A stretch of DNA of 64,000 nt from Georgenia satyanarayanai (GCF_900116375.1 NZ_UETB01000001.1:844627-908626); one strand, 5' to 3'; counted from the first letter of the stretch, positions 8,868 to 18,828 are shown. Notes: a model not told the origin generated them from the letters alone. Program-made: numbers and translations.

Positions 8868-9962
8868 GTGATCTCCTGGCGTGACGGTGTGGTGAGGGCG
8901 GTGCGCGGCTCGTGGGCCGGCGCCGTCGAGCTCGAGGTCGACCTGGACCGGCCGGCCGGGGACCGCTCGTCGGTCCGCGCGCTGGCGTACACCGCCCTGG
9001 TCGGTGAGCCCGAGGTGGGCTACCGCGTGACCCTGACCGTCTCCGCGCTCGTCCGCGGGCTCGGCACGGGCGGCTACGCGATGGTCGTCGCCCTCCCCGA
9101 CCGCCTGCCCGCCGACCCGCCTCCGGGCCCCGGCCACGTCGTCAAGGCCCGGTACACGCCGCTGCAGCCGATGCTCCTCGGGGTCGACGAGCAGGAGTCG
9201 CCCTGGCACGAGCGGATGCGCGACGCCGACGACGTCGGCGGGCTCGCCGTCGTCGTCGCGGACCTGCACTCCGCGCTGCCCGCGGTCATCGCGGGCGTGC
9301 GCGCCGCCGGCGGGGACCGGAAGGTCGCCTACGTCATGACCGACGGCGGGGCGCTGCCGCTGGCCTTCTCCCGCTCGGTCGCGCAGCTGCGCGAGGCGGG
9401 CTGGCTGGCGGCGACGATCACGGCGGGGCAGGCCTTCGGCGGGGACCACGAGGCCGTCAACGTCCACACGGCGCTGCTCGCGGCGCGCCACGTCGTGGAC
9501 GCGGACGTCGTCGTCGTCACGCAGGGGCCGGGCAACCTCGGCACCGGGACGCGCTGGGGCTTCTCGGGCGTCGCCGCAGGCGAGGCCGTCAACGCGGCCG
9601 CGGCGCTGGGCGGTCGGCCGGTGGCGGCGCTGCGCGTCTCGCAGGCCGATCCGCGCGACCGCCACCGCGGCGTGTCGCACCACTCGACGACCGCCTACGG
9701 ACGCGTGGCCCTGGGCCGCGCCGACGTCGTCGTGCCCGTGGCCGACGGCGAGCTCTGGACCCGGGTGCACGAGCAGGCCGCCGGCCTGTGCGAGCCGGTC
9801 GGCCGCCACCGCCTCGTCGAGGTGCCGGTGACGGGGCTGCGTGCCGCGCTGGAGGACTCCCCCGTGCGCCTGTCGACGATGGGCCGGGGCCTGGAGGAGG
9901 ACGAGGCCGCCTTCATCGCCTCGGCCGCCGCCGGTGCCCACGCCGCCACCCTCACCACCTGA
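8868..9962 (+). CDS. DUF3866 family protein
   Basis: 364 aa cytosolic protein of unknown function. The start VISWRDGVVRAVRGSW, the block RALAYTALVGEPEVGY, the Gly-rich GLGTGGYAMVV and GHVVKARYTPLQ are the family hallmarks. The middle has a Rossmann-like alternation ending in TQGPGNLGTGTRWGFSG, and HHSTTAYGRVALGRADVVVPV follows. Short in length variation and conserved near pafBC in many actinobacteria. GTG 8868 is supported by the -10 just upstream; upstream frame extension would read into the tandem repeat. Ends at a long hairpin facing the PH-domain gene. Confidence 0.83.
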   Translation: MISWRDGVVRAVRGSWAGAVELEVDLDRPAGDRSSVRALAYTALVGEPEVGYRVTLTVSALVRGLGTGGYAMVVALPDRLPADPPPGPGHVVKARYTPLQPMLLGVDEQESPWHERMRDADDVGGLAVVVADLHSALPAVIAGVRAAGGDRKVAYVMTDGGALPLAFSRSVAQLREAGWLAATITAGQAFGGDHEAVNVHTALLAARHVVDADVVVVTQGPGNLGTGTRWGFSGVAAGEAVNAAAALGGRPVAALRVSQADPRDRHRGVSHHSTTAYGRVALGRADVVVPVADGELWTRVHEQAAGLCEPVGRHRLVEVPVTGLRAALEDSPVRLSTMGRGLEEDEAAFIASAAAGAHAATLTT

Positions 9963-9982
9963 CCCCGTCCACGAACGTCGCA

Positions 9983-10037
9983 ACTGGTCGGTCCGACGAC
10001 GCGGCAAGCGATGGCCGCCGTCGCCCGACCGACCAGT
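9983..10037. terminator. Bidirectional hairpin between convergent genes
   Basis: ACTGGTCGGTC (9983-9993) pairs perfectly with GACCGACCAGT (10027-10037), and an inner CGACGACG/CGCCGTCG extends the stem. There is no U-tract, as usual in high-GC actinobacteria. It lies between the ends of the DUF3866 gene and the PH-domain gene. Confidence 0.65.
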
Positions 10038-10070
10038 GGGGCGAGCGTGGTGGGAGGCGGGACGGACCCG

Positions 10071-10523
10071 TCAGGTGGGCTCGTCGGACTCGTGGAGCTG
10101 GACGAGGGCCGCGAGGCGACCGACCTCGCGGCGGGCGTAGTCGCCGTCGGCCGCCTGGATCGCCATGACCGCCAGGGTGGTGCCGTCGGAGAGGTCGAGC
10201 TGCGCCCACGGGCTGTTCGGGCCGAACCGCACCTCCACCACCTGCTCCCACGCCAGGCGGCGGACCTTGACGAGGTTCCGCACGGTCAGGCCGTCGTCGT
10301 CGGGCACGGCACGGACGGCCGCCTGCCGGAAGCACAGCCAGGCGAGGACAGCGGCGGTGACAAGGATCCCGACGACGTCGAAGAACGACATGTCGAGGTC
10401 GTTAGCCGCCATGACGGTGAAGAGCACGGGCGGGCCGAGCGCGGTGAGGACGAGCAGGACCGAGGCCACCCATCGCGCCGCCAGCGGGCGGAACGGGCGC
10501 AGCAGCTCGGCCGACAGGTTCAC
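10071..10523 (-). CDS. PH-domain membrane protein downstream of hisG
   Basis: 150 aa. Two transmembrane helices ([20 protein letters not shown] and [16 protein letters not shown]) followed by a small bacterial PH-like domain ([34 protein letters not shown]). GTG 10523 overlaps the hisG stop as GTGA. Proteins of this type frequently follow hisG in Actinobacteria; the function is not known and there is no histidine-pathway motif in it. Confidence 0.75.
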   Translation of the reverse strand: MNLSAELLRPFRPLAARWVASVLLVLTALGPPVLFTVMAANDLDMSFFDVVGILVTAAVLAWLCFRQAAVRAVPDDDGLTVRNLVKVRRLAWEQVVEVRFGPNSPWAQLDLSDGTTLAVMAIQAADGDYARREVGRLAALVQLHESDEPT

Positions 10524-11362
10524 AGCCGCGAGGCGTGGATGGAGGTGACGATGATCGCCCGCGCCCCGACCTCGTACAGCTCGTCCATCACACGGTTGGC
10601 GTCCTCGCGGAGCACCATGGCGCGCACCGCACGCCAGTTGCCGTCGTGCAGCGGGGACACGGTGGGCGACTCGAGGCCCGGGGTGACCGCGACGGCCTCG
10701 TCGACGTGCTCGACCGGCACGTCGTAGTCCATGAGGACGTAGCGGCGCGCGACGAGGACGCCCTGGAGACGGCGGTCGAGGACGTCGACGGCGGCCTCGG
10801 CGGGACGGTCCGCGGGGCGGATGAGCACCGCCTCGGACTGCAGGATCGGGTCGCCGAAGACCTCGAGCCCGGCCGCGCGAAGGGTGGAGCCGGTCTCGAC
10901 GACGTCCGCGACGGCGTCGGCGATGCCGAGCTGGACGGAGGACTCCACGGCGCCGTCGAGGTGGACGACGCTCGCGTTGATGCCGCGCTCGGCGAGGTAG
11001 TTGCCGACGAGGACGTCGTAGCTCGTCGCCACGCGCGCCCCGGCGAGCTCCTCGACGGAGCGGACAGTCCCGGCCGGCGCCGCGAAGCGGAAGGTGGACC
11101 GGGCGAAGCCGAGGGGCCGGTGCTCGACGGCGGAGGTGCCGGAGTCGAGGAGGAGGTCGCGGCCGGTGATGCCGACGTCGACGGTGCCGGTGCCGACGTA
11201 CACGGCGATGTCACGGGGACGCAGGAAGAAGAACTCGACGCCGTTGGCGGGGTCGGGCAGGACGAGCTCGCGGTCACGGCGACGGCGGTAGCCGGCCTCG
11301 GCGAGCATCTGGGTGGCGGGCTCGGACAGCGAGCCTTTGTTCGGGACGGCGATACGCAGCAC
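10520..11362 (-). CDS. hisG: ATP phosphoribosyltransferase (long form)
   Basis: First enzyme of histidine biosynthesis, condensing ATP and PRPP. 280 aa, so the long HisG with a C-terminal regulatory domain for histidine feedback and no need for HisZ. Visible: [15 protein letters not shown] at the N-terminus, [10 protein letters not shown] and the PRPP-loop region [22 protein letters not shown] start 11362 with GGAGAG 9 nt upstream. Follows hisE by 25 nt. Other his genes in the window are hisI (45 kb) and hisF (53 kb). Confidence 0.95.
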   Translation of the reverse strand: MLRIAVPNKGSLSEPATQMLAEAGYRRRRDRELVLPDPANGVEFFFLRPRDIAVYVGTGTVDVGITGRDLLLDSGTSAVEHRPLGFARSTFRFAAPAGTVRSVEELAGARVATSYDVLVGNYLAERGINASVVHLDGAVESSVQLGIADAVADVVETGSTLRAAGLEVFGDPILQSEAVLIRPADRPAEAAVDVLDRRLQGVLVARRYVLMDYDVPVEHVDEAVAVTPGLESPTVSPLHDGNWRAVRAMVLREDANRVMDELYEVGARAIIVTSIHASRL

Positions 11363-11387
11363 GGGGGGATTCTCTCCGGTCGGTCGG

Positions 11388-11651
11388 TCAGAGCTTGCGG
11401 TAGACGTCCTCGAGGCTGATGCCGCGAGCGACCATCATGACCTGGACGTGGTAGAGCAGCTGGGAGATCTCCAGGGCGGCGGCGTCCTCACCCTCGTACT
11501 CCGCGGCCATCCACACCTCGGCGGCCTCCTCGACGATCTTCTTGCCGATCGCATGGACCCCCGCGTCCAGCTGGGCGACGGTCCCCGAGCCCTCGGGTCG
11601 CGTGTCCGCCTTGTGCTTGAGCTCGGCATAGAGGTCGTCGAAGGTCTTCAC
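11388..11651 (-). CDS. hisE: Phosphoribosyl-ATP diphosphatase
   Basis: Second histidine-pathway step: hydrolysis of PR-ATP to PR-AMP. 87 aa, MazG-like all-helical fold. Motifs: [29 protein letters not shown] (metal-binding Glu cluster) and [18 protein letters not shown] 11651 is the start used by homologues ([11 protein letters not shown]) and has TATCCT 7 nt upstream. HisI is separate here, so the two activities are not fused as in enterobacteria. Confidence 0.94.
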   Translation of the reverse strand: MKTFDDLYAELKHKADTRPEGSGTVAQLDAGVHAIGKKIVEEAAEVWMAAEYEGEDAAALEISQLLYHVQVMMVARGISLEDVYRKL

Positions 11652-11658
11652 GCCACTC

Positions 11659-11664
11659 AGGATA
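11659..11664 (-). promoter_or_regulatory. -10 element of hisE-hisG (leaderless type)
   Basis: TATCCT on the minus strand, 7 nt before the hisE GTG. Confidence 0.55.
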
Positions 11665-11703
11665 GGCCCCCGGCGCGGGCCGCCGGGGACGCCGTCCACG
11701 AGG

Positions 11704-12717
11704 TCAGGGGTGGGCCACGGCGTCGTTGGTCACGGCGGCGGTGACGTCGACCTCACCCTCGAGGAGCCCGGTCTCGGACATGAACGTGGCCATCGCCTCC
11801 CACCGCGCGAGGTCGTTGCCGCCCGACGCCGAGCCGTAGAGGGGGACCGTGGCCTCGACCGTGGCCAGGGCCGCGTCGCGGGCGGCGGGGTCCGCGAGCC
11901 CGGGGACGTGCTCGGCGGCGACGTCGACCGCCGCGGCCGGGTCCTCGACGACGTCCTGGACCCCGCGCATGGTGGCCGAGACGACCGCCGCCACCGTACC
12001 GCCGTCGTCCGCGAGGAGGTCCTCGTGGGTGCCGACACCGATCCCGACGAGGGGAACCTCACCGAGCGGGATCGTGCGCACGTCCACGCCCGCCTCCGCG
12101 AACTGGACGGCGTCGTTGTTGGCGTAGCCCATGACGGCGTCGACGTGACCGGCGCTGAGCGCAGCCTGCTGCGTGAAGCCGATGTGCTCGACGGTGAGGT
12201 CGTCCTCGGTCAACCCGGCGTCGGCCAGGAGGGCGAGGAGGCCGAAGTACGTCTCCCCGAACGGTCCGGGGATGCCGACCGAGCGGCCGGCGAGGTCCTC
12301 GGCACTGGTGATGTCGGAGTCGGCGGGCACGATGAGGACGACGGGGTACTCCTCGTAGAGCGTCGCGACGTTGACCACCGGGACGCCGGCCGAGCGTGCC
12401 TGGAGCATCTCGTCCCCGCCCGCGACGACGAGGTCCTCCTCCCCCGCCTCGAGGGCACCGAAGAGCGACTCGGAGGCGCCGTGGTGGCGCAGCGTGACGT
12501 CGACGCCCGCGTCCTCGTAGTACCCGCGCGCCTCGGCGACGTAGAAGGGGGCGAACTGGACGTCCGGGGTGTAGGTGAGACCGATGACCATCTCCTCCCC
12601 CGCGTCGGTGCTGGTGTCGGAGGACTCGTCGGGGCTCGCGCAGGCGGCGAGGACGACCGCGGTCGCGGCGGTGAGGGCGAGGACGGTGCGGCGGCGGGTC
12701 ACGGGGTGGCGGGTCAC
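11704..12717 (-). CDS. ribY: Riboflavin-type ABC transporter substrate-binding lipoprotein (NMT1/THI5-like)
   Basis: 337 aa extracellular lipoprotein. Signal peptide [20 protein letters not shown] with lipobox LAAC, then an NMT1/THI5-like binding domain ([54 protein letters not shown]). THI5-like binding proteins serve thiamine precursors or riboflavin; the FMN riboswitch in front of the operon argues for riboflavin, as in the RibXY systems. GTG 12717 overlaps the permease stop (GTGA). A second GTG at 12702 would still keep the signal peptide. Confidence 0.82.
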   Translation of the reverse strand: MTRHPVTRRRTVLALTAATAVVLAACASPDESSDTSTDAGEEMVIGLTYTPDVQFAPFYVAEARGYYEDAGVDVTLRHHGASESLFGALEAGEEDLVVAGGDEMLQARSAGVPVVNVATLYEEYPVVLIVPADSDITSAEDLAGRSVGIPGPFGETYFGLLALLADAGLTEDDLTVEHIGFTQQAALSAGHVDAVMGYANNDAVQFAEAGVDVRTIPLGEVPLVGIGVGTHEDLLADDGGTVAAVVSATMRGVQDVVEDPAAAVDVAAEHVPGLADPAARDAALATVEATVPLYGSASGGNDLARWEAMATFMSETGLLEGEVDVTAAVTNDAVAHP

Positions 12718-13568
12718 GGGGTGCTCCTGGGTGAGGGACGGACGGCGCGGCGGGCGCCGAAGCGGGTGCGGACCGTGGGGCGGTCGTCGACGGCGAGGCG
12801 CTCGACGAGCCGCAGGGCGGCGTACATGAGGACGGCGAGGAGGGCGAGGACGGCGAGGGTCGCGAAGAGGCCGGTCGTGTCGGCGGAGTTCGCCTGGACC
12901 GACAGGACCATTCCCAGGCCCCGGCCACCCATGACGAACTCCCCGACGACGGCCCCGGTCACCGAGAGGGTGAAGCCGTTGCGCAGCCCGGTGAGCAGGC
13001 TGGGCAGCGACATCGGCACCTCCATGTGGCGCAGCATCGACCAGCCGTGGGCGCCGTCGAGGCGGGCGGCGTCGATGACCTCGGGGTCGAGGGTGCGCAG
13101 GCCGAGGATGGTGGCGAGGAGGATCGGGAAGAAGACGAGCAGCGCGCAGAGCAGGACGATCGGCAGCAGGCCGTAGCCCACCCAGATGACGAGCAGCGGG
13201 GCGAGCGCGACGGCGGGCAGGGCCTGGGAGGCCGCGACGTACGGCTGCAGGCCGGCCGCGGCCCAGCGGTTGCGGGCGATGAGGTAGCCGAGCGGGAAGG
13301 CGACGGCGGCGCCGAGGACGCTGCCGAGCACCGCCTCCACCCAGGTGATCCACGTGTAGGCGAGGAGGTTGCCCGCGGTGAGCTCGGTCCACAGTCGCAC
13401 GGCGACGGCGCTGGGCGCGGGCAGGAAGAACGGGGAGACCACGCCGGAGCGGGTGACCGCCTCCCAGGCGAGGAGGACGACGGCGCCGAGCGCCAGCGGC
13501 GTGAGCCACACGACGCGGCGGGCGCGACGGTGGATGGCGAGCGTGCGCGCGAGCGGTGCCTGCTCCAT
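12714..13568 (-). CDS. ribX: Riboflavin-type ABC transporter permease
   Basis: 284 aa inner-membrane permease, six spans, with the EAA loop DAARLDGAHGWSMLRHMEVPMSLPSLLTGL. ATG 13568 is preferred over GTG 13586 because a strong GGAGGG lies 5 nt upstream. First gene of the operon after the FMN riboswitch, followed by the binding protein; no ATPase gene is present in or next to the operon, so an ATPase must be shared or encoded elsewhere. Without the riboswitch it could equally have been called a thiamine-precursor permease. Confidence 0.8.
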   Translation of the reverse strand: MEQAPLARTLAIHRRARRVVWLTPLALGAVVLLAWEAVTRSGVVSPFFLPAPSAVAVRLWTELTAGNLLAYTWITWVEAVLGSVLGAAVAFPLGYLIARNRWAAAGLQPYVAASQALPAVALAPLLVIWVGYGLLPIVLLCALLVFFPILLATILGLRTLDPEVIDAARLDGAHGWSMLRHMEVPMSLPSLLTGLRNGFTLSVTGAVVGEFVMGGRGLGMVLSVQANSADTTGLFATLAVLALLAVLMYAALRLVERLAVDDRPTVRTRFGARRAVRPSPRSTP

Positions 13569-13607
13569 GTCGTCCCTCCGGGTCACTGACGGTGTGATCC
13601 GGGGTCG

Positions 13608-13627
13608 GCGGACGCGTGAGCGTCCGC
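13608..13627 (-). promoter_or_regulatory. Hairpin between FMN aptamer and ribX ribosome-binding site
   Basis: Perfect 8-bp stem GCGGACGC/GCGTCCGC with a 4-nt loop, located between the FMN aptamer and the ribX Shine-Dalgarno. It may be part of the expression platform. Mechanism (termination or translation) not determined. Confidence 0.4.
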
Positions 13628-13660
13628 GGCGTGCACCGAGGGGTCGACGCAGCGCCCGTG

Positions 13661-13777
13661 CATCCTCCCATCCGGACTTTCACCGTCGGTCCTGGAGTTC
13701 CACCAGGTCAACCACCTCGGAAGGTGGGTCGCGGACTGTCACCGCCGGTTCGGAATCTCACCGACCCCGGAGCACGT
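13661..13777 (-). ncRNA. FMN riboswitch (RFN element)
   Basis: Read on the minus strand the region contains the conserved RFN blocks in order: GGGGTCGGTGAGATTCCGAA, CCGGCGGTGACAGTCCGCGA, a variable stem CCACC/GGTGG, GACCTGGTGGAACTCCAGGA, and CCGACGGTGAAAGTCCGGAT followed by GGGAGGATG. It binds FMN in known cases and turns off riboflavin synthesis or uptake genes. It precedes ribXY and sits downstream of rpe, where many actinobacteria instead have the ribD-ribE-ribA-ribH operon. Confidence 0.95.
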
Positions 13778-13880
13778 TCTTGCAGCATCAAGCATGCCAC
13801 AGACGGGATTGTTCCCGGGCAGGTGGGGGCGTGTGCCACAAGCGGGTCTGGTGGGCGCGGCGCGCCGGGCTACACGTCGG

Positions 13881-14540
13881 TCAGCGGGCTGCTGCTGCGA
13901 GCTCGCGCAGCGCACTGACCTCGGCGTTGGGGTCCTCGGCACCGTAGACGGCGGAGCCCGCGACGAAGGTGTCCGCACCGGCGCGGGCGGCGATCGCGAT
14001 GGTGTCGCGGGAGATGCCGCCGTCGACCTGGAGCCAGATGTCTCGGCCGGAGGCGTCGATCGCCTCCCGGGCGGCGGCGATCTTGGTGACGGTCGACTCG
14101 AGGAAGCGCTGGCCGCCGAAGCCGGGCTCCACGGTCATGACGAGGAGCATGTCGAGCTCCTCGAGGTAGTCGAGGTACGGGGTGATGTCGGTGGTGGGAC
14201 GCACGGCGACAGCGGCGCGGGCGCCGGCGTCGCGGATCTCGCGGGCGAGCCGGATCGGGGCGACCGAGGCTTCCGCGTGGAAGGTGACCGAGGCGCAGCC
14301 CGCCTCGGCGTAGCCGCGGGCCCACCGGTCGGGGTCCTCGATCATGAGGTGCGCGTCCACCGGCACCGGGCTCGCCGCGACGATCCGCTCGACCACCGGC
14401 AGCCCGACCGTGAGGTTGGGGACGAAGTGGTTGTCCATGACGTCCACGTGCACGAGGTCGGCGCCCGAGATACGCCCGAGCTCCCCCGTGAGGTCGGCGA
14501 AGTCGGCGTTGAGGATGCTGGGAGTGATGCGTACGGCCAC
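13881..14540 (-). CDS. rpe: Ribulose-phosphate 3-epimerase
   Basis: Interconverts ribulose-5-P and xylulose-5-P in the pentose phosphate pathway. 219 aa TIM barrel of normal length. Motifs: [28 protein letters not shown] (metal-binding HVD), [20 protein letters not shown] and LQVDGGI. GTG 14540 has TAGGCT 6 nt upstream. It precedes the riboswitch-controlled ribXY unit on the same strand. Confidence 0.96.
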   Translation of the reverse strand: MAVRITPSILNADFADLTGELGRISGADLVHVDVMDNHFVPNLTVGLPVVERIVAASPVPVDAHLMIEDPDRWARGYAEAGCASVTFHAEASVAPIRLAREIRDAGARAAVAVRPTTDITPYLDYLEELDMLLVMTVEPGFGGQRFLESTVTKIAAAREAIDASGRDIWLQVDGGISRDTIAIAARAGADTFVAGSAVYGAEDPNAEVSALRELAAAAR

Positions 14541-14546
14541 GTCCCG

Positions 14547-14552
14547 AGCCTA
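14547..14552 (-). promoter_or_regulatory. -10 element of rpe (leaderless type)
   Basis: TAGGCT on the minus strand, 6 nt before the rpe GTG. Confidence 0.55.
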
Positions 14553-14751
14553 CCCATGCCGGGCACGGCAGGCCGTGCTCGCACACAAGACCGTCGGACG
14601 TCGGTGGGGTACGGGCTGCTGGACCGGCGGCACGACGGAGGCTCGGCGGTGGTGGACGGGGTGGCCTGGATGGTCGCCGGCACAGGGCCCGACTCGAATG
14701 TCAGTGGCCCCTGAGACGATGTGACCAGCAGCACATCGAGCTTGGCAGGGG

Positions 14752-16284
14752 GTGGGGACAGTGGCCGCAGAGGTGGCCGACGGCGCGGGCTCGGGCGGCG
14801 CGGGCGGCGGGGAGGCGTGGTCGCCCGCTCACCTGGTGGAGGGGCTGCGGTCCATGCTTGCCGAGTCGGGCGGCCTGGCGGGGACGAGCTGGCACGAGGT
14901 CGACGGCCACCAGCTGCACGAGGCGCTCGGCGTGCTGGAGCAGGTGGAGCGGCAGCTCTCGGGGGCACGTGCGGCGATGCTGGCGACGATCGAGGCCAAC
15001 GGGCTGTGGGCGCTGGGCGGTCAGCGGACCTTCAGCGCCTGGCTGCGGACCCGGACCGACGCCACCGCCCCGAGTGCCTCGCGGCAGGTGCGCCAGGCGC
15101 GGGCGCTGCGGGACCTGCTGCCGTTGACGCGGGCGGCCCTGGAGGCGGGCCGCGTCAGCGAGGACCATGTCGGCGTCCTGGTGCGTGGGGCGATCACCAC
15201 CAACCGGCTGCGGGCTCAGCTGTCCGATGATGAGTTCGGTGAGGCGTTCCTCGTGGAGCAGGCCCAGCGGATGGATGCCGGGTCCTTCGCCAAGCTCGTG
15301 GCCACCTGGGCCATCGCATCGGATCCCGAGGCCGCCGACGGCGCATGGCGGGACGACACCACCAAGGAGCAGCTGACGCTCTCGCGGACCATGGACGGCT
15401 ACCACCTCAACGGGTGGCTGGACGAGCTGTCGGGGCAGAGCGTGGACACCGCGCTGCGCGCGCACATGGGCCGCAAGGCCAAGGACGATGAGCGCACCCC
15501 GGCCCAACGGCGGGCCGCGGCGCTGACGTCGCTGGCGCGGCAGTCGCTGGACGCCGGGGAGCAGGGCAAGGGTGCCCGCATCCGCCCCCACGTCACCGTG
15601 ACCGCCGACATCGAGACCCTGCGGGCGCTGGCCGCGGCCACCGGTTCGCCGCGGCCGCCGGTCACCTCCGGTGGGCGCGAGCACGAGCCGGGCGGCGGGT
15701 TCGGCTTCTGGGAGGAGGCCACCTTCACTGCCTCAAGCGGCCCGCGCGACCCCGACCGCTCCCAGGAGGACCTGTTCCCCCTGTCGCCCGAGGCGCAGGC
15801 GTGGATGGACACCTGGCAGCCCGGCGACACCCATGTCATCTCCGCGGCCATCGACCCCCAGGCGATGATCGGGGTGCAGCCGGCCACCCTGGAGGACGGC
15901 ACGCCCATCCCACCGGCCATGCTCGCCCGCCTGGTGTGCGAGTCGAGCCTCTCCCGGGTGGTGTTCGGACCAGAGTCCACGGTGCTGGACGTGGGTAGGG
16001 AGCAGCGGATCTTCCCCGCCCACATGGTGCGGGCGATCATCGCCCGCGACAAGACGTGCCAGGTCCCCGACTGCGACGAACCACCCGGTAACGGGGAGAT
16101 CCACCACTCCATCCAGTGGTACCGCGACGGCGGGGCCACCTGTGTGGAGCACGGCATCCTGCTGTGCTGGCACCACCACGACTGGGTCCACGCCTACGGC
16201 ATCACCATCGTCAGAGCCGCCGGCCGCTGGTACTTCTACACCCGCCACGGCCAGCTCATCACCGCCAAGCACGAACAGACCTAG
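14752..16284 (+). CDS. DUF222 / HNH endonuclease family protein (13E12-type)
   Basis: 510 aa. Long N-terminal helical DUF222 region (LVEGLRSMLAESGGL, FSAWLRTRTDATA, RQVRQARALRDLLPLTRAAL) and a C-terminal HNH nuclease domain at about 440-490: CQVPDCDEPPGNGEIHH, then CVEHGILLCWHHH, with two CxxC-type zinc ligands and the catalytic His pair. This is the multicopy 13E12 repeat family of actinobacteria, often spread as independent units. Start GTG 14752; GTG 14761 is as plausible. A small hairpin (CGATGTG/CACATCG, 14717-14738) precedes it. Stands alone between rpe and rsmB, both on the other strand. Function unproven. Confidence 0.85.
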   Translation: MGTVAAEVADGAGSGGAGGGEAWSPAHLVEGLRSMLAESGGLAGTSWHEVDGHQLHEALGVLEQVERQLSGARAAMLATIEANGLWALGGQRTFSAWLRTRTDATAPSASRQVRQARALRDLLPLTRAALEAGRVSEDHVGVLVRGAITTNRLRAQLSDDEFGEAFLVEQAQRMDAGSFAKLVATWAIASDPEAADGAWRDDTTKEQLTLSRTMDGYHLNGWLDELSGQSVDTALRAHMGRKAKDDERTPAQRRAAALTSLARQSLDAGEQGKGARIRPHVTVTADIETLRALAAATGSPRPPVTSGGREHEPGGGFGFWEEATFTASSGPRDPDRSQEDLFPLSPEAQAWMDTWQPGDTHVISAAIDPQAMIGVQPATLEDGTPIPPAMLARLVCESSLSRVVFGPESTVLDVGREQRIFPAHMVRAIIARDKTCQVPDCDEPPGNGEIHHSIQWYRDGGATCVEHGILLCWHHHDWVHAYGITIVRAAGRWYFYTRHGQLITAKHEQT

Positions 16285-16374
16285 CAGCCCCAGGGGACAG
16301 GTCTGCCCACCGGCCGGTGAGCGAGCGGCCGGAGCTCGGCGTGGACCGGGCGCGGGCGCGGCCGCGGCTGGCGG

Positions 16375-17859
16375 TCAGGCGTTCTTACGCAGCAGCGCGA
16401 GGAACATCGCGTCGGTGCCGTGCAGGTGGGGCCACAGCTGGACGTCGGGGCCCTCGCCGAGGTCGGGCACCTCCGTCCCTGTCGCGACGGTCAGGGCCTC
16501 GCGGGCGTCGAGACGAGTGACGTCCTCACGGCCGCGCAGGACGTCCTCGACCACGGCGCTGGTCTCCGCCAGGTGCGGCGAGCAGGTCACGTAGGCGACC
16601 ACTCCCCCGGGCCGCACCGCTTCCAGCGCCGAGCCCAGCAGCTCGCGCTGCAGCGACGTGAGGCCGGGCAGGTCGCTCGGCTGGCGCCGCCAGCGTGACT
16701 CCGGTCGACGGCGCAGCGCTCCCAGGCCCGTGCACGGCGCGTCGACGAGCACCCGGTCGTACACGCCCGGCTCGGCCTCACCGACCTCCCGGCCGTCCCC
16801 GGTGCGGACGTCGACGCTCTCGCGAAGCGCGGCGGTGGACTGACGCACCAGGCGGGCACGGTGCGGAGCGACCTCGTTGGCGAGCAGGTGGACCTCGCGC
16901 TCCGCGGCGATCGCGCCGAGCAGGGCCGACTTGCCGCCCGGCCCTGCGCACAGGTCGAGCCAGCGGCTCTCCTGCTCGCCGTCCGGCCCTGGGAGCGTCT
17001 CGGCCGCGGCGAGAGCGAGGGCAACGAGCTGGCTGCCCTCGTCCTGGACCCCGGCGAGGGCGTCACGCACCGCGGGCAGGGAGGCCGGGTCACCGCCGGC
17101 GAGCCGCAGCGCCGTGGGGGCCCAGCTGCCGGGCGTGCCGCGCTCCCCCAGCGTCTGAGTCACCTGCTCGGCGAGCTCCTCGGTGGAGACCAGGCCCGGG
17201 CGGGCGACGAGCGTGACCGCCGGCGGGGTGTTGTCCGCCTCGAGGAGCTCGGCGAGCTCGGCGCCGGGCCGGTCGGCCGCGCGCAGCGAGGAGCGCAGGG
17301 CGCGCACCACCCACGCGGGGTGCGACTCGACGGCCGCCAGGTACGCGCCGTCGTCGGGAATCTCCTCGCGGAGCTGGGCCAGCCAGGTGTCGAGGTCCTG
17401 CCGGCCGACCGCGCGGAGCACCGCGTTGGCGAAGCCGCTCGCCCCGGTGCCGACACGGGCCCGCACGAGGTTGACCGTCTGGGAGACGGCGGCGTGCGAC
17501 GGCACGCGCATGCCGAGGATCTGGTGGGCGCCCATGCGCAGCAGGTCGAGGACGGGCGGGTCGAGCTGGTCGAGGGGTCGGCCGTTGGTGCAGCGCGCCA
17601 GGATCGCGTCGTATCTGCCGCGCAGGCGCAGCGTGCCGTAGACGAGCTCGGTGGCGAAGGCCGCATCACGGCCGGTGAGCCCGCGCTCGCGCAGCAGCTT
17701 GGGCAGGGCGAGGTTGGCGTAGGCGTCGCTCGTCGCGACGGCCTCGAGGGTGTCGGCGGCCGCGGTGCGGGCGGCGTCGGCGGCCTCCCGACGGCGGGGG
17801 CCGGTCGGGCGGCCACCGCCGCGGCGGGGACCGCGGGAGCCCGGGCGCTGCTCGCTCAT
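16375..17859 (-). CDS. rsmB: 16S rRNA (cytosine-5) methyltransferase RsmB
   Basis: Methylates C967 (E. coli numbering) of 16S rRNA. 494 aa. Basic Gly/Arg-rich N-terminal tail, NusB-like RNA-binding domain ([27 protein letters not shown]) and Rossmann methyltransferase domain with [15 protein letters not shown] (SAM), [17 protein letters not shown] (catalytic PC motif) and [11 protein letters not shown] (second Cys). ATG 17859 overlaps the fmt stop (ATGA). The order fmt-rsmB is conserved widely. Confidence 0.95.
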   Translation of the reverse strand: MSEQRPGSRGPRRGGGRPTGPRRREAADAARTAAADTLEAVATSDAYANLALPKLLRERGLTGRDAAFATELVYGTLRLRGRYDAILARCTNGRPLDQLDPPVLDLLRMGAHQILGMRVPSHAAVSQTVNLVRARVGTGASGFANAVLRAVGRQDLDTWLAQLREEIPDDGAYLAAVESHPAWVVRALRSSLRAADRPGAELAELLEADNTPPAVTLVARPGLVSTEELAEQVTQTLGERGTPGSWAPTALRLAGGDPASLPAVRDALAGVQDEGSQLVALALAAAETLPGPDGEQESRWLDLCAGPGGKSALLGAIAAEREVHLLANEVAPHRARLVRQSTAALRESVDVRTGDGREVGEAEPGVYDRVLVDAPCTGLGALRRRPESRWRRQPSDLPGLTSLQRELLGSALEAVRPGGVVAYVTCSPHLAETSAVVEDVLRGREDVTRLDAREALTVATGTEVPDLGEGPDVQLWPHLHGTDAMFLALLRKNA

Positions 17860-18797
17860 GCTGCCTCCCCGCCGAGACGCGCCTCCTCGGGCAGCCGGGC
17901 GCCGCGTGCCCAGTCGGCCGCGGCCATCCACGAGCGACCGGCCGGCGCCACCTGCCCGAGCTCGACGGCGCCGTTCCCCGTACCGACGAGCACCTCCGCC
18001 TTCGCCGCGTGCAGCGCGCCGGGGGCCAGGTCGTCGACGTCGGCGCGCACCTGGACGGGGCCGAGCTTGAGCCTGGAGCCGTCGGGCGCCGTCGTCCACG
18101 GGCCCGGCGCGGGCGTGGTGCCGCGGACGAGACGGTCCACGGCGACGGCTGGGGCCGCCCACTCCACCCGCGCGTCGGTGACCTCCAGGCGCGGGGCGTG
18201 GCTCACGCCGTCGGCGGGTTGCGGGACGGGGACCGCGCTGCCGGACTCGAGCGCGTCGAGGGTGGCGAGGAGGAGCGGCGCGCCGGACCCGGCGAGGCGG
18301 GCGAGGAGGTCGCCGGCGGTGTCGGTCGGGCGGACTGTCTCCGTGAGGGTGCCGAGCACCGGGCCGGTGTCCAGGCCCTCCTCGATGCGGAAGGTGGTGG
18401 CGCCGGTGACGTCGTCGCCGGCGATGACGGCGTGCTGGACGGGTGCGGCACCGCGCCACGCGGGCAGCAGGGAGAAGTGGAGGTTGACCCAGCCGTGGCG
18501 CGGGACGTCCAGCAGCGCAGGCGGGATGAGGGCGCCGTAGGCGACGACGGGCGCGGCGTCGACGCCGAGGGCGGCGATCTCCTCCTGCGCCTCGGCGTCA
18601 CGCAGGGTGCGCGGCGTGAGGACCGGGATGCCCTGCTCGCGGGCCCACGCGGCGACGGGGCTCGGGTGGAGGGTGCGGCCGCGGCCGCGTCGGGCGTCGG
18701 GCCGGGTGAGGACGGCGACCACCTCGTGCTCGGACTCCGCGAGGGCACGCAGTGACGGGAGGGCGACCTCGGGGGTGCCGGCGAAGAGGAGGCGCAT
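17856..18797 (-). CDS. fmt: Methionyl-tRNA formyltransferase
   Basis: Formylates initiator Met-tRNA using 10-formyl-THF. 313 aa, usual length. N-terminal formyltransferase domain with [39 protein letters not shown] (catalytic region) and [13 protein letters not shown]-terminal OB-like domain after residue 205. The usual HASLLP motif reads HFSLLP here. ATG 18797 has TAGACT 8 nt upstream, suggesting a leaderless message. First gene of fmt-rsmB. Confidence 0.96.
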   Translation of the reverse strand: MRLLFAGTPEVALPSLRALAESEHEVVAVLTRPDARRGRGRTLHPSPVAAWAREQGIPVLTPRTLRDAEAQEEIAALGVDAAPVVAYGALIPPALLDVPRHGWVNLHFSLLPAWRGAAPVQHAVIAGDDVTGATTFRIEEGLDTGPVLGTLTETVRPTDTAGDLLARLAGSGAPLLLATLDALESGSAVPVPQPADGVSHAPRLEVTDARVEWAAPAVAVDRLVRGTTPAPGPWTTAPDGSRLKLGPVQVRADVDDLAPGALHAAKAEVLVGTGNGAVELGQVAPAGRSWMAAADWARGARLPEEARLGGEAA

Positions 18798-18805
18798 GGG
18801 CCAAG

Positions 18806-18811
18806 AGTCTA
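18806..18811 (-). promoter_or_regulatory. -10 element of fmt (leaderless type)
   Basis: TAGACT on the minus strand, 8 nt before the fmt ATG. Confidence 0.5.
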
Positions 18812-18828
18812 GGCGCCCGAGCGGGGCG

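Noticed and set aside
7522..8871. Long plus-strand ORF with ADSALS/AESALA repeats
   Set aside because: It is the antisense of pafB plus the tandem repeat; no start signal and no family resemblance.
11704..13568. Thiamine-precursor (HMP) ABC transporter
   Set aside because: The protein family fits, but the leader is an FMN, not TPP, riboswitch, which favours riboflavin.
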